Shown here: in pieces, positions 9,567 through 17,990 of the stretch | How positions within the stretch are numbered: the stretch's first letter is position 1 | Layout of the letters: every line of letters starts with the position of its first letter | Notes under the pieces: model-generated | The model's database searches: none | Seen by the model: only the letters and a program-made list of their open reading frames with translations | What the model was told of the DNA's origin: nothing | NCBI RefSeq assembly: GCF_000222765.1 | Contig: NZ_AFUE01000009.1 | Span: 48,001-112,000 of the forward strand | Source: Streptococcus cristatus ATCC 51100 | Lineage (GTDB): Bacteria > Bacillota > Bacilli > Lactobacillales > Streptococcaceae | Length of the DNA: 64,000 nucleotides | Reading direction: 5' to 3' | Program-made: the position numbers and the translations under genes

Positions 9567-10643
9567 TCATCCAAGCCCCAAATCCAACTCAAAGAGGCCG
9601 TACTCATGCTTGTCCCCTTGCAATTCTGCTGCATAGTGGCGCGTGACGGTATTTTGGTGAATCAGGGCTCCAATAGCTGAAGCCTGTCGCTTCTGTGCTT
9701 CTTTAAAAATCGGATAGGCCAAGGCAGAGCCCAAGCCCAAGAATTGTTCATCTACTCCTAGATACATAATCGTATAACGTTTGGGAAAACGCTTGGTCCA
9801 AAAAAGCTTGGCTAGGTTAAAAGGGGTCAGCCTTTGATAGACCAGAGAGCCATAGTCTGGCATGGCAATCAGAAAACCTGCTAGCTTGCTCTCCTTATAG
9901 GCCAGCTTAACCATTGAAAAATCAAGAATATACTGGTATTTTTGAAAAATCTGACTGAACTGCTGACTGGAAATTGATCGATAAATCGGAAAATCTTGAT
10001 AGAGGCGATTGAGGAGCTCAAAAACCTGCAGCGAAGCTTTTTCCCACTCCTGCTTCTTTGGAGAGCAAATAGTGAATCCCGCTTCTTCAAAAGACTCAAA
10101 GCGATGAGCCAACTTGTCCTGATGAGTTTGATTGCTTACCTTGGGATAAAAATTGGACAGATAGCGCTCCTTGAGCTCAAAACCTGCAGCCTGCCATAGC
10201 TCAGAATAATAGGCTGGATTATGAGGTTCTCCAGTAAAAGGAAACTCCTCTGTTCCAGTCAGCTGCATTCGATAGCCCAGCCAAAAACTTGCCTGTACGG
10301 GACCGATTATCTTAATCGCTCCGAGACTGCGGGCGAAACCTGCTAAATGCTCGATAAAAGCAGATGCAAGCTGTTGGTCATGGATTGACTCGAAAAATCC
10401 CAAGTAAGCAGCCTCATCACCTGGATAGAAGGTCAGAAGTCCGCGAATACAAGGTCGACTGTCCTTATAGCCAACAAAGGCATAGGTTTCTAGGTCAGAA
10501 CTCAGCGGGTGACTGCCTTCAATCAAAGCCTGCTCTTCCTCTTCCGACTGCATGAGGTGGTCTGGCTGGTAAATCTGCTTGGGCAGAGCTAGAAAATCGG
10601 CCAGCTCTGCAGTATTGGGTTTGACAGGTTTAATTTGCAGCAT
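9567..10643 (-). CDS. GNAT-fold N-acyl/acetyltransferase-like protein, last gene of the lipid operon
   Basis: This 358-residue protein looks like a two-lobed GNAT-fold protein. The C-terminal part contains M-Y-L-G-V-D-E-Q-F-L-G-L-G-S-A-L, resembling the beta-strand plus pyrophosphate-binding loop (Q/R-x-x-G-x-G/A) that holds acyl-CoA, and ends H-E-Y-G-L-F-E-L. The ATG at 10643 has a strong AAGGAGGAAG ribosome site and overlaps the end of the upstream dikinase-like gene by 14 bp, so the two are translationally coupled. Position in an operon of lipid head-group enzymes suggests acylation of a lipid or head-group amine, but that is inference; the substrate is unknown. No signal peptide or membrane segment is visible, so it should be cytoplasmic. 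Confidence 0.7.
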   Translation of the reverse strand: MLQIKPVKPNTAELADFLALPKQIYQPDHLMQSEEEEQALIEGSHPLSSDLETYAFVGYKDSRPCIRGLLTFYPGDEAAYLGFFESIHDQQLASAFIEHLAGFARSLGAIKIIGPVQASFWLGYRMQLTGTEEFPFTGEPHNPAYYSELWQAAGFELKERYLSNFYPKVSNQTHQDKLAHRFESFEEAGFTICSPKKQEWEKASLQVFELLNRLYQDFPIYRSISSQQFSQIFQKYQYILDFSMVKLAYKESKLAGFLIAMPDYGSLVYQRLTPFNLAKLFWTKRFPKRYTIMYLGVDEQFLGLGSALAYPIFKEAQKRQASAIGALIHQNTVTRHYAAELQGDKHEYGLFELDLGLG

Positions 10644-13113
10644 GGTCTTCCTCCTTGATCAGTCGAATCTTGCCAGTAAGGCCATCCATCTCAATCCAGT
10701 CGCCATTCCGCAGCTGACTGCAGGCGCCTCTGACATTGACAATGGAGGGAATCCCCAACTCGCGGGAAATAATAGCTGTGTGAGAGAGCAGAGACCCCTG
10801 CTCTGCAATGACTCCCTTGGCTTGGGTCAAAAGATAGACCCAGCCCGGATCGGTCATCTTGGTCACGATAATCCGGTCCTGAGCAGACTCAATTTCCTGC
10901 ACATCCTCCACGACCAAAACCTGAGCCTTGACGCAGCCAGGCGAGCAGCCAATCCCTTGTAAGGCTTGATTACCCGTATTATGACTGCTGGTGCGGTTTT
11001 GCGGTTTCAGATATTTCTCAAAGACCTGTCCAACAAAAACATAGCGACTAAAGGTTGGCAGTTCTTTATCAGCCTCCAACTTCTCTCGACGCTCGTCTAT
11101 CAAGCCACTAACATCTCTGGGCGTTCTGGTCAGCTCAAACAATTCTTCCTTTGTCAGATAAAAAACATCATCTGTTGCACCCAGCAGCCCTTGCTCGACT
11201 AATTGCTGCCCAAGCGTTCGAAAAATCTGCCGCATCATGCCATAGATCCGTGTACGGTTTAAGCGGGAACTTTCCCGATATTTAACACCCGTCATGGCTC
11301 GCTTGCGAAGAAAATTCGTCCACCAGCCTGATTTTTGCTCAGCTTCTTCAAATTTCCGAGGAGCCAGCTTCTTCTCCTCTTGCTGGCACATTTGCAACAG
11401 GAGCTTGAGCAGACGCTCTGGGTGCGTTCGGAAGGTTGGTGTTTCTAACTTCAACTCTTCCGGAGCTCGATCACCAAATTCATGGATAAAATGGGCAATT
11501 TCTTGGACCAAAGGGTGCTGGCGACTTAGAAAGACTGCTGGACTTTCACTTGCCATGGCCTGTCTAATCTCTGCATTTTCTTCTGCTTTCAGCTGAACTG
11601 TTAAAGCCTGCAGAGCCAAAGCCGGCCTCATACTTTCAATCTGCTCAATTCCCGCAATCTCAGCCTGAACAGCCCCACCTCGGCGCGACTTCTTTAAGAG
11701 ACCAGTATAGACAAAAGCATAGAGGTCATTAACCAGCGTAATGTCCCAGTTAGCCAGAATATCCTCTTTCAGCTTACTGACCAAGCCAATCAAAGTCTCT
11801 GCATCTGCGTCGGGAGAAAAGCTCGCTTCGTATTCGCGCTGAATCTGGGCAAACTGCTCTTCCAATTGCCGCATTTGCTTGGGTGCCGTCCAAAACTCTC
11901 GGATGATTCGAAGCATGATTTGCAGACGTTTGAAAGTAGACAAGTGCACTGGCATCTGAGGCACCTCTGTCTCTCTCACTCCCAGCATATCCTGCCAGAT
12001 AGGAATGATTTTCTTCGAAAAAGGCAAAAGCTGCAAGAGCTGATACCAACTCTGAATCTGGTAATAAACCCGGCTATTGACCGGCTGCAGCATATTTTGA
12101 AAAGTGTCTTCATAGGCAGCTAACTCAGGGGCATCCTTGCCAACCAAGCGCTGGGCAAGACTGCGGAAAATGCTGGCATAAGCCTCTTGAATAAAGCTAG
12201 TAGTCAGAGGGCTGGAAACGCCAGGATAGCTCTCGACAATGTTGCTGTTATCCAGAATAATCCGCTGTCCTTCAGGCAAGGTGGTAATAGGTCGTGCCTG
12301 CAAGAGATAGAGCTGCCCATTTGCGAAGGTAAACTCCATATCCATGTAAGGTCCGAAAAGCTGACTTACTTGACCAGCCATGGCCTGTAAGTCCTCAAGT
12401 AGTTCCTGCGATAAGTCTGGCGAGTCCTCCGTCTGCTCTGTATAAAAGAGCTGGTCCTTGGGATGGAGCGTCACCATGGTTGTAGGAATCTTATCCTCAA
12501 CAACCTTGTTGCCCAAGCCCCGACCGATGACAATGATGTGCTCGTTCAGAATGCCCTTGGGATTAGCTGTGAAGTAAATCCCAGACAAGTCTCCCTCCTG
12601 CATGACCTGCACAAGGCAAATCATCTGTGCCTGCTTCAAAGATAGGCCTTGCTCAAACAGATAACTAAGAGCCGACTCCTGATAAAGAGAGAGCAAGGTC
12701 GCTTGGATGGCTTCTTTAAGTCCTTCTGGCTTCACATTGAGCTGACTCTCAAACTGACCGGCAAATGATGAAGCCTTCCCATCCTCAATGGTTGCTGATG
12801 AGCGGACTGCAAAGCGACAGTCTTTCTGAAAAAACTCCTGCCGAATCCAGTTTTCTGCCGCTGTCAAATCTTCTTGAACAAACTGTTCTTTAGCCCAGTC
12901 CTGAAGTTGCTGACTGAGCTGGGACAAGTCCAACTCTCCAGACCGATAGGCTGCTTCCATCCGCTCCAAGTCAGCAGAGCTAGCAGATTTTTGAAAAAAG
13001 TCAAAAGCAAACACTGCAAAGTCAGGAATCGGCAAGCCAGCAGCCTGCATTTTCAGCAAATGATAGGCCTTGCCTCCGACCTGGTCAAGCCCTGTCTGCT
13101 TGATTCTTTTCAT
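10630..13113 (-). CDS. PEP-synthase/rifampicin-phosphotransferase-like dikinase 2
   Basis: This 827-residue protein has an N-terminal ATP-binding domain of the PPDK/PEP-synthase type (G-G-K-A-Y-H-L near residue 14; V-R-S-S-A-T-I-E-D-G with S-F-A-G-Q; Y-L-L-Q-A-R-P-I-T-T), a long middle region of unknown fold, and a C-terminal swivelling phosphohistidine domain with G-S-L-L-S-H-T-A-I (His778). There is no C-terminal PEP-binding barrel. This order (ATP, substrate, His) is that of rifampicin phosphotransferases, not PEP synthase. Expected chemistry is ATP to AMP plus Pi with one phosphate passed through His to an acceptor. The acceptor is unknown; operon context points to a lipid or alcohol precursor. 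Start: the ATG at 13113 shares one base with the preceding stop (TGATG) and has a GGGGG site; a TTG three bases earlier is less likely. Confidence 0.75.
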   Translation of the reverse strand: MKRIKQTGLDQVGGKAYHLLKMQAAGLPIPDFAVFAFDFFQKSASSADLERMEAAYRSGELDLSQLSQQLQDWAKEQFVQEDLTAAENWIRQEFFQKDCRFAVRSSATIEDGKASSFAGQFESQLNVKPEGLKEAIQATLLSLYQESALSYLFEQGLSLKQAQMICLVQVMQEGDLSGIYFTANPKGILNEHIIVIGRGLGNKVVEDKIPTTMVTLHPKDQLFYTEQTEDSPDLSQELLEDLQAMAGQVSQLFGPYMDMEFTFANGQLYLLQARPITTLPEGQRIILDNSNIVESYPGVSSPLTTSFIQEAYASIFRSLAQRLVGKDAPELAAYEDTFQNMLQPVNSRVYYQIQSWYQLLQLLPFSKKIIPIWQDMLGVRETEVPQMPVHLSTFKRLQIMLRIIREFWTAPKQMRQLEEQFAQIQREYEASFSPDADAETLIGLVSKLKEDILANWDITLVNDLYAFVYTGLLKKSRRGGAVQAEIAGIEQIESMRPALALQALTVQLKAEENAEIRQAMASESPAVFLSRQHPLVQEIAHFIHEFGDRAPEELKLETPTFRTHPERLLKLLLQMCQQEEKKLAPRKFEEAEQKSGWWTNFLRKRAMTGVKYRESSRLNRTRIYGMMRQIFRTLGQQLVEQGLLGATDDVFYLTKEELFELTRTPRDVSGLIDERREKLEADKELPTFSRYVFVGQVFEKYLKPQNRTSSHNTGNQALQGIGCSPGCVKAQVLVVEDVQEIESAQDRIIVTKMTDPGWVYLLTQAKGVIAEQGSLLSHTAIISRELGIPSIVNVRGACSQLRNGDWIEMDGLTGKIRLIKEEDHAAN

Positions 13114-14012
13114 CAAAGTACCCCCATCAAGAGATAAACAGCAACGGACAGAACCATGGTCGTCTCCGTGATATAGGTATAGCGTTCCACCCGCTCTCGG
13201 ATATTAAAGCGAGTCGGATCCTTGATAAACTGCTCAAACTGGATGGTCATCCAGATGACATTCAGCACCAAGACCACTACTCCGACATGGGAAATATTCC
13301 AGAGAAGGGCGAAATTGGTCAAGATATCCAGCAGAGTCACCACCTCGATAAAGCGAGTGGCTTTTTTGTAACCAAAAAGCTTAGAATAGGTCACATACTC
13401 TGTCTCGTCTTTTGGCGCCCGAATCTTGCGGCAGACTTCCCAGATCAGACTTGGGAAATACATGGTAAAGGCCAGCAAGACAGTCGGCAAGGACAAGAGA
13501 GGCAGATTGTACTTGTAGCAGACAAAAGAAATGGTATAGAGATTCAAAATCATCATGACTGGATTATGGGTCACTAGAGCCAGTGGCAGAGAATTTTGAA
13601 TTTTATCACGCTTGAAGAACCAGAAGGACATGAGAGTTCCGTAGATATAGAGAAAGAGGAACCAGCCGATATTGTTCATAAAGAGAACATTGAGAAGTAC
13701 AGACACAGCTACGATAAAGCTGAGGGCAATAGCCAAGTCCTTCTTTTTCACCCGGCCAGATGGCAGAGCCCGATGAGGAAAGAGCCGTCTATCGGTCTCG
13801 TAGTCCTTGAAATCATCTGCGATCCGCAGAATCATCAGAAAGACGAAAATGGTAAAAATTCCGATCAACTCCTGATGGTCAAAGTGAAAGGTGGTCACTC
13901 CGTCATTGAGCAGAAGGACAAAATAAATCTCAAAAAACATGATGGCAGCCACAAAAAAGCGCGGTAGCAAAGGAAACATTTCCTTATAATAAACAGCTAA
14001 TCGTTTAAACAT
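13113..14012 (-). CDS. UbiA-family integral-membrane prenyltransferase
   Basis: This 299-residue polytopic membrane protein (about eight hydrophobic segments) has the UbiA first aspartate motif R-I-A-D-D-F-K-D-Y-E-T-D (Asp66, 67, 70 and 74) followed by R-L-F-P-H-R-A-L-P-S-G-R, and a second polar loop with K-I-R-A-P-K-D-E-T-E-Y. Family members transfer a prenyl chain from a diphosphate to an aromatic or glycerol-phosphate acceptor. Relatives include quinone prenyltransferases and archaeal digeranylgeranylglyceryl-phosphate synthase. The open frame extends to 14150, but the ATG at 14012 has a GGAGAAAAG ribosome site and begins a natural UbiA N-terminus. It overlaps the decarboxylase gene by 16 bp. 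Placement between PS-type enzymes and a dikinase is unusual for quinone synthesis, and no quinone genes are near. Confidence 0.85.
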   Translation of the reverse strand: MFKRLAVYYKEMFPLLPRFFVAAIMFFEIYFVLLLNDGVTTFHFDHQELIGIFTIFVFLMILRIADDFKDYETDRRLFPHRALPSGRVKKKDLAIALSFIVAVSVLLNVLFMNNIGWFLFLYIYGTLMSFWFFKRDKIQNSLPLALVTHNPVMMILNLYTISFVCYKYNLPLLSLPTVLLAFTMYFPSLIWEVCRKIRAPKDETEYVTYSKLFGYKKATRFIEVVTLLDILTNFALLWNISHVGVVVLVLNVIWMTIQFEQFIKDPTRFNIRERVERYTYITETTMVLSVAVYLLMGVL

Positions 14013-14869
14013 AGCTTTTCTCCAATCTTTTCCCCCATTTGAATCTGGGTTTCTATTCCGAGGTCTGAGTAAGTCAGGATATCCTGATCCAAGCGAATCG
14101 TGCCTGCTGGATAGAGGACAAGAATGGTTGAGCCACCCAGACCAAAGCAACCCTTCTCCTGCCCCCTGACCAAATGGTCCTGACTGTGATTGTATATTCT
14201 TCCGACCAAAAGAGCCCCTACTTCCATCTGCAGGACAGGTCCTAGGTCGGTATCTAAAAGACAGTATTCTCTTTTATTTTCTTTGTAAATGAGGCGCCAC
14301 TTCTGGGCTACCTGTCTGACCGTATGCAGGCGTCCCTTGATTTTTCGTCTTTGGGTAATGCTGCCGGATTCAGCAGCCAGATAGCGGTGCAGGTCTTCCA
14401 CTCCCAGTCGATAAACCAGCGCTGTTCCGCCACTAAACAGCTGAGCTAACTCTTCATCCAGCAGTAAGTCAGCTAGCCTGTATGTCTGACCCTTAATTGT
14501 CAGCCGTAAGTCCTGACTAATGGTAAAAGCCTCTAGCTTGGCATCTGCCACTGCCAATACTTGACTGTCAGGACAGATTGGACGCAAATCAGGCTTGATT
14601 TTCCGCTGAAAAAAAGCGGCAAAGCTAGAATAAGGGCCATCCTCATAGTCAGCCAGATCCAGCTGATAATTTTCTACAAAAGTTGCTATTTTCTTGCGAG
14701 AAAAAGGAGTGTAGTCTTTCAAAGTCAGAAGATAAGACAGGCTAGGTCGGGTCAAGAAAGGCAATAGGAATCGACCCCAGGCAGTACCATAAAGCTTGTC
14801 TAACAGACCCGCCTTGTATTCAATCGGTTCCAATACTTGGCTAGTCTTTCTTTGATAGACCTTAACCAT
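13997..14869 (-). CDS. Phosphatidylserine-decarboxylase-family enzyme (Psd-like)
   Basis: This 290-residue protein belongs to the pyruvoyl-dependent phosphatidylserine/archaetidylserine decarboxylase family. Visible hallmarks are F-F-Q-R-K-I-K-P-D-L-R-P (about 86-97), an A-D-A-K-L-E segment in place of the usual A-D-G-K, Y-R-L-G-V-E-D-L-H-R-Y with His161, E-V-G-A-L-L-V-G-R-I, and the self-cleavage motif L-G-G-S-T (244-248), where Ser247 would become the pyruvoyl group. The product would be an ethanolamine phospholipid. The ATG at 14869 is chosen over a TTG at 14890; the upstream GGGGG lies about nine bases away. It overlaps pssA by 8 bp, consistent with sequential steps. The Gly-to-Ala change in A-D-G is a deviation worth noting. 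Confidence 0.85.
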   Translation of the reverse strand: MVKVYQRKTSQVLEPIEYKAGLLDKLYGTAWGRFLLPFLTRPSLSYLLTLKDYTPFSRKKIATFVENYQLDLADYEDGPYSSFAAFFQRKIKPDLRPICPDSQVLAVADAKLEAFTISQDLRLTIKGQTYRLADLLLDEELAQLFSGGTALVYRLGVEDLHRYLAAESGSITQRRKIKGRLHTVRQVAQKWRLIYKENKREYCLLDTDLGPVLQMEVGALLVGRIYNHSQDHLVRGQEKGCFGLGGSTILVLYPAGTIRLDQDILTYSDLGIETQIQMGEKIGEKLCLND

Positions 14870-15494
14870 ACGGGAGAACCCCCAGACCAATCAGACTTGC
14901 AACTGCTAGAATCGCAAAGGCCAGATAGGCCAGCTTATTGGGCTTGGGAATACGGCAGTTGTAGACAAATAGAAAGGTCAGCAAAAGAGACAGGCCCAGC
15001 CACACCCAAGCAAAGAAACCAGGCGCCAGCCATTGACAGACCAGATAGGTCAGAGGAAAAAAGAGGGCGCTGTAGGTCACGGGCAAGCCGATAAAATACG
15101 AGCCAGATCCTTCATCATGCTTGGCCAAGCGGTTAAAATGCGCCAAGCGAGTAACTGCAGCCAAGACATAGAGGACAGCCAAGATAATATTGGCCGCTCC
15201 CAAGGGCAGCTGAGTCATGAGGAGCACCGCCGGAAGAGCCGCAAAGCTAATCATGTCGCAGAGCGAATCAATCTCAATGCCGAAGCGCTTCTGACTTTCA
15301 GTCCGCTTCATCCGTCGCGCAACCACACCGTCAAAGAGGTCACAGATACCACTAACGATAAAGGACATCATAGCTAACCGCAGCTGAGACTGAATGACGG
15401 CATAGACTGCCAACAGTGCAAAAGCAGCGCCCATATAGGTCAGGATAACAGATTTATCGTATTCACCGATAAACAAAGGTTCATTCTTCTTCAT
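14862..15494 (-). CDS. pssA: CDP-alcohol phosphatidyltransferase, phosphatidylserine-synthase type (PssA-like)
   Basis: This 210-residue membrane protein carries the complete CDP-alcohol phosphatidyltransferase signature: D52-x2-D55-G-x2-A-R-x11-G72-x3-D76-x3-D80. The local sequence F-G-I-E-I-D-S-L-C-D-M-I-S-F resembles bacterial and archaeal PssA and archaetidylserine synthase more than PgsA or cardiolipin synthase. It would join L-serine to a CDP-activated lipid in the membrane, releasing CMP. It overlaps both the dikinase gene upstream (14 bp) and the decarboxylase downstream (8 bp), which supports a serine-then-decarboxylation route. A GGAG ribosome site lies upstream of the ATG at 15494. 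Confidence 0.85.
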   Translation of the reverse strand: MKKNEPLFIGEYDKSVILTYMGAAFALLAVYAVIQSQLRLAMMSFIVSGICDLFDGVVARRMKRTESQKRFGIEIDSLCDMISFAALPAVLLMTQLPLGAANIILAVLYVLAAVTRLAHFNRLAKHDEGSGSYFIGLPVTYSALFFPLTYLVCQWLAPGFFAWVWLGLSLLLTFLFVYNCRIPKPNKLAYLAFAILAVASLIGLGVLPYG

Positions 15495-17976
15495 GAATTC
15501 TTATTTCTCCTCTTCTTCCATCTAAGGTTACCAGCATGCCAGTTTCTAGCAGCTGAGTTGCATTCTTGGCACAGACCAGAGCTGGAATCCCGCATTCCCG
15601 AGCGACAATGGATGCATGGCAGAGAACTCCACCGTACTCTGTCACAAGACCGCCCAGAATACCAAAAACATAACTCCAGCCCGTATCTGTATAGCGAGTA
15701 ACAAGGATTTCTCCCGGCTCAATCGTCTCAATATCCGCCAAATCCAAGAGGACTCGAACCCGACCGGTCACCTGACCGCTGCTGGCTGGCATTCCCGTCA
15801 GCAGGGCCTGACTGTCATGGGCTACCTTTTCCAAGCTCATCTCTTTATTAGTCAAATCACCCGCTGGCTCAAAATTCTGATAGGCTTGGCAGTAATGCTG
15901 ATTATCAGCTGCTTCTTCTTGGAGCTGGTCAGCAGTCTTTTGCCCTTCCATAAAGGCAGTCAGGCTTTCTTTCTTAATGTAAAAGATATCTTGTTCATTT
16001 TTCAGAAAGCCTCGCTTTTCATAGGTTCGGCCGAGTTTGAGGCTAATCTGGCGAATGAGGTGGTAATAGCGCGTGGAAATATCCTTGAACTCCTCCCGCC
16101 ACCAGAGCAAGTTCCTCAAGTCTTGACTGATTTTTTCTATCTTTTTCTGCTTGGCTCGAGATAGATGAGCAAGATCAAGTTCAGACTCTGAGACAAGACT
16201 GAGCGAAGCTCTAGCCGCTTGGTAATACGCTGAATCAGCAACCAACTGTTGGACCGCTGTCAGGACCTGATGAGCATCTTCTTCGTAACTGGCTACTCGC
16301 AAGTCCAGCTCCCGAGCCGAGTGGTAGCCAAAGTCCTTTTGGAAATCCTGAATCTTGATAAAATCAGCTCGCTCAGGATATTGTGCAGCCAGTTCCTGCA
16401 ACTTTTCCACCGATAGCTTCAACCAATCGTCTGTCAGTTTCTCGTCTGCCAAAATAAGATCCGCAGCTTCCAGCATCCGAGCCAAAGGCTTGGTATGCGA
16501 AACATTTCCTAACTTAGCTATCAGTTGGAAAAATTCATCGACTGTCAGCCATTTGAGGAGACTGGTCTTTTTCATAGACAGCTGGACCGTATTGATGTAG
16601 GCCTGCCAGAAATAAGTTCCCTCACTGTCTAAATAAACCTGATTTAGCACTAACTGCCAAAGATTCTCGACCTGCTGCAGCGGGCTTTGGTCGTTCAGTT
16701 CTCGTATTTCTTGATTCAGGTGGGTAAATTGCTGACGCAGCTCTTGCAGCTTGTCTGGTGCCTGATGCAGAAAATTCTTAGTTACTTTTTGCGTTTTCAA
16801 GGCTACCCGCAGGAAATTCAAGAGCAAGGCTGGACTTAATTTGCTGGTAAAACCTTGACCTTGGTAGTCTTTATTGACTCCCAGCTCATCATCAAAGTCT
16901 CGCTCAATATAACCCGGAATCTGCTCCATACCTTGCTTGACCACGCCTAAGTTCCAGAAAGGCCGAGCATAATGGAGACGCATCAGCGGAGGCATAACTC
17001 CTTCAGGCTCTAGGCCAATTGCCAGCAAAAAGCTAGAGAGTGCCTCTTGCCAAGAATGGCGATAAAGGCTCCACATCAGGTTGGGACAGGGCTGAGCCGC
17101 CACGCCTCCATCTCGAAAATTTGCTGTTGTCCAGCGGCCACTGTCTATTTTAGTTGGTACTGTTGTAATGGGCCGAGCCTGCAGCAGATAGACTTGCTCT
17201 TGGACAGCACACCACTCAATATCCATTGGCTGACCAAAATACGCCACAATCTGTAAAACTTGCTCGTGCAGCTTCTGCAAGACTGCCCGAGGCATTTCAA
17301 CTTTTTCAAACTGGCTCCAGGTCGGATTGTACCAAGGAAGAGTCAGCTGCTCAGGATTAACTTGGCCACTAACCAAGCTATCAGCCGAGCCTTTTACATA
17401 CTCCAACAGCATGGTCTGGTCCTGATTAGTTGCCACATCAAGGGAAAAGCAGACGCCACTGAAGTCAGGCTCTATCTGCTCCTGAATCAGCACTGCCATG
17501 GCAAAATCCTGCTCAGGCAGCCCTTGACGCTGCCAGTAGGCCAAGGCTTCTGGATTAAAAAGAGAAAGCAGACAAGAGCGAATGCCCTGCTCAATTTCTG
17601 ACAATGTCCAGCAGTCGCCAATCGAGTCATATTGACCGGCAAATGACATGGCCTGCCCGTCTTCTAAGATGGCACTGCTGCGAACTATATATGCTTGATT
17701 TTCCTGACAAAAGGATGCTAACTCCTGTAGCCAAGCTGACTCCAAGGGATATTGCTGCAAACGCTCCGCAATTTCCTCCTTGCCCAAATGAATTAACTCT
17801 TTAAGTCCCTCTTTTGAATATTCTGGCAGAGCCGCTCTTAGCCAAGCCATTACTTGGTCCGCTGGCAAAATCAACCCCTTAGGAACCGAAAACCCCAGCT
17901 GACAGAGGTTGATTAACTGATTGATTTTACCGCCATAGACGGCCGAAGGCTCTTTTTCCAGCCATAGTTCTTTCAT
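15481..17976 (-). CDS. PEP-synthase/rifampicin-phosphotransferase-like dikinase 1
   Basis: This 831-residue protein is a distant paralogue of the dikinase-like protein at 10630-13113. It has the same order: an N-terminal ATP-grasp part (V-Y-G-G-K-I-N-Q-L; V-R-S-S-A-I-L-E-D-G; S-F-A-G-Q-Y; Y-L-L-Q-A-R-P-I-T-T-V), a long middle region, and a C-terminal phosphohistidine domain with G-G-V-L-C-H-A-S-I-V-A-R-E (His787). The PEP barrel of true PEP synthase is missing. Such proteins pass a phosphate from ATP through His to a small molecule; known examples include rifampicin phosphotransferase. The ATG at 17976 with GGGAG seven bases upstream is preferred to a GTG at 17994. It lies 14 bp after the carS-like stop. 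Two paralogues in one lipid operon suggest two phosphorylation steps or two acceptors (inference). Confidence 0.75.
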   Translation of the reverse strand: MKELWLEKEPSAVYGGKINQLINLCQLGFSVPKGLILPADQVMAWLRAALPEYSKEGLKELIHLGKEEIAERLQQYPLESAWLQELASFCQENQAYIVRSSAILEDGQAMSFAGQYDSIGDCWTLSEIEQGIRSCLLSLFNPEALAYWQRQGLPEQDFAMAVLIQEQIEPDFSGVCFSLDVATNQDQTMLLEYVKGSADSLVSGQVNPEQLTLPWYNPTWSQFEKVEMPRAVLQKLHEQVLQIVAYFGQPMDIEWCAVQEQVYLLQARPITTVPTKIDSGRWTTANFRDGGVAAQPCPNLMWSLYRHSWQEALSSFLLAIGLEPEGVMPPLMRLHYARPFWNLGVVKQGMEQIPGYIERDFDDELGVNKDYQGQGFTSKLSPALLLNFLRVALKTQKVTKNFLHQAPDKLQELRQQFTHLNQEIRELNDQSPLQQVENLWQLVLNQVYLDSEGTYFWQAYINTVQLSMKKTSLLKWLTVDEFFQLIAKLGNVSHTKPLARMLEAADLILADEKLTDDWLKLSVEKLQELAAQYPERADFIKIQDFQKDFGYHSARELDLRVASYEEDAHQVLTAVQQLVADSAYYQAARASLSLVSESELDLAHLSRAKQKKIEKISQDLRNLLWWREEFKDISTRYYHLIRQISLKLGRTYEKRGFLKNEQDIFYIKKESLTAFMEGQKTADQLQEEAADNQHYCQAYQNFEPAGDLTNKEMSLEKVAHDSQALLTGMPASSGQVTGRVRVLLDLADIETIEPGEILVTRYTDTGWSYVFGILGGLVTEYGGVLCHASIVARECGIPALVCAKNATQLLETGMLVTLDGRRGEIRIHEEE

Positions 17977-17990
17977 CAAAAACTCCCATC

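Noticed and set aside
10630-13113. Annotation as true PEP synthase or pyruvate phosphate dikinase
   Set aside because: The C-terminal PEP-binding barrel is absent, and the phosphohistidine domain is at the extreme C-terminus, as in rifampicin-phosphotransferase-like proteins.
14013-14150. N-terminal extension of the UbiA protein
   Set aside because: It overlaps the decarboxylase coding sequence, lacks membrane or family features, and the ATG at 14012 has a good ribosome site.
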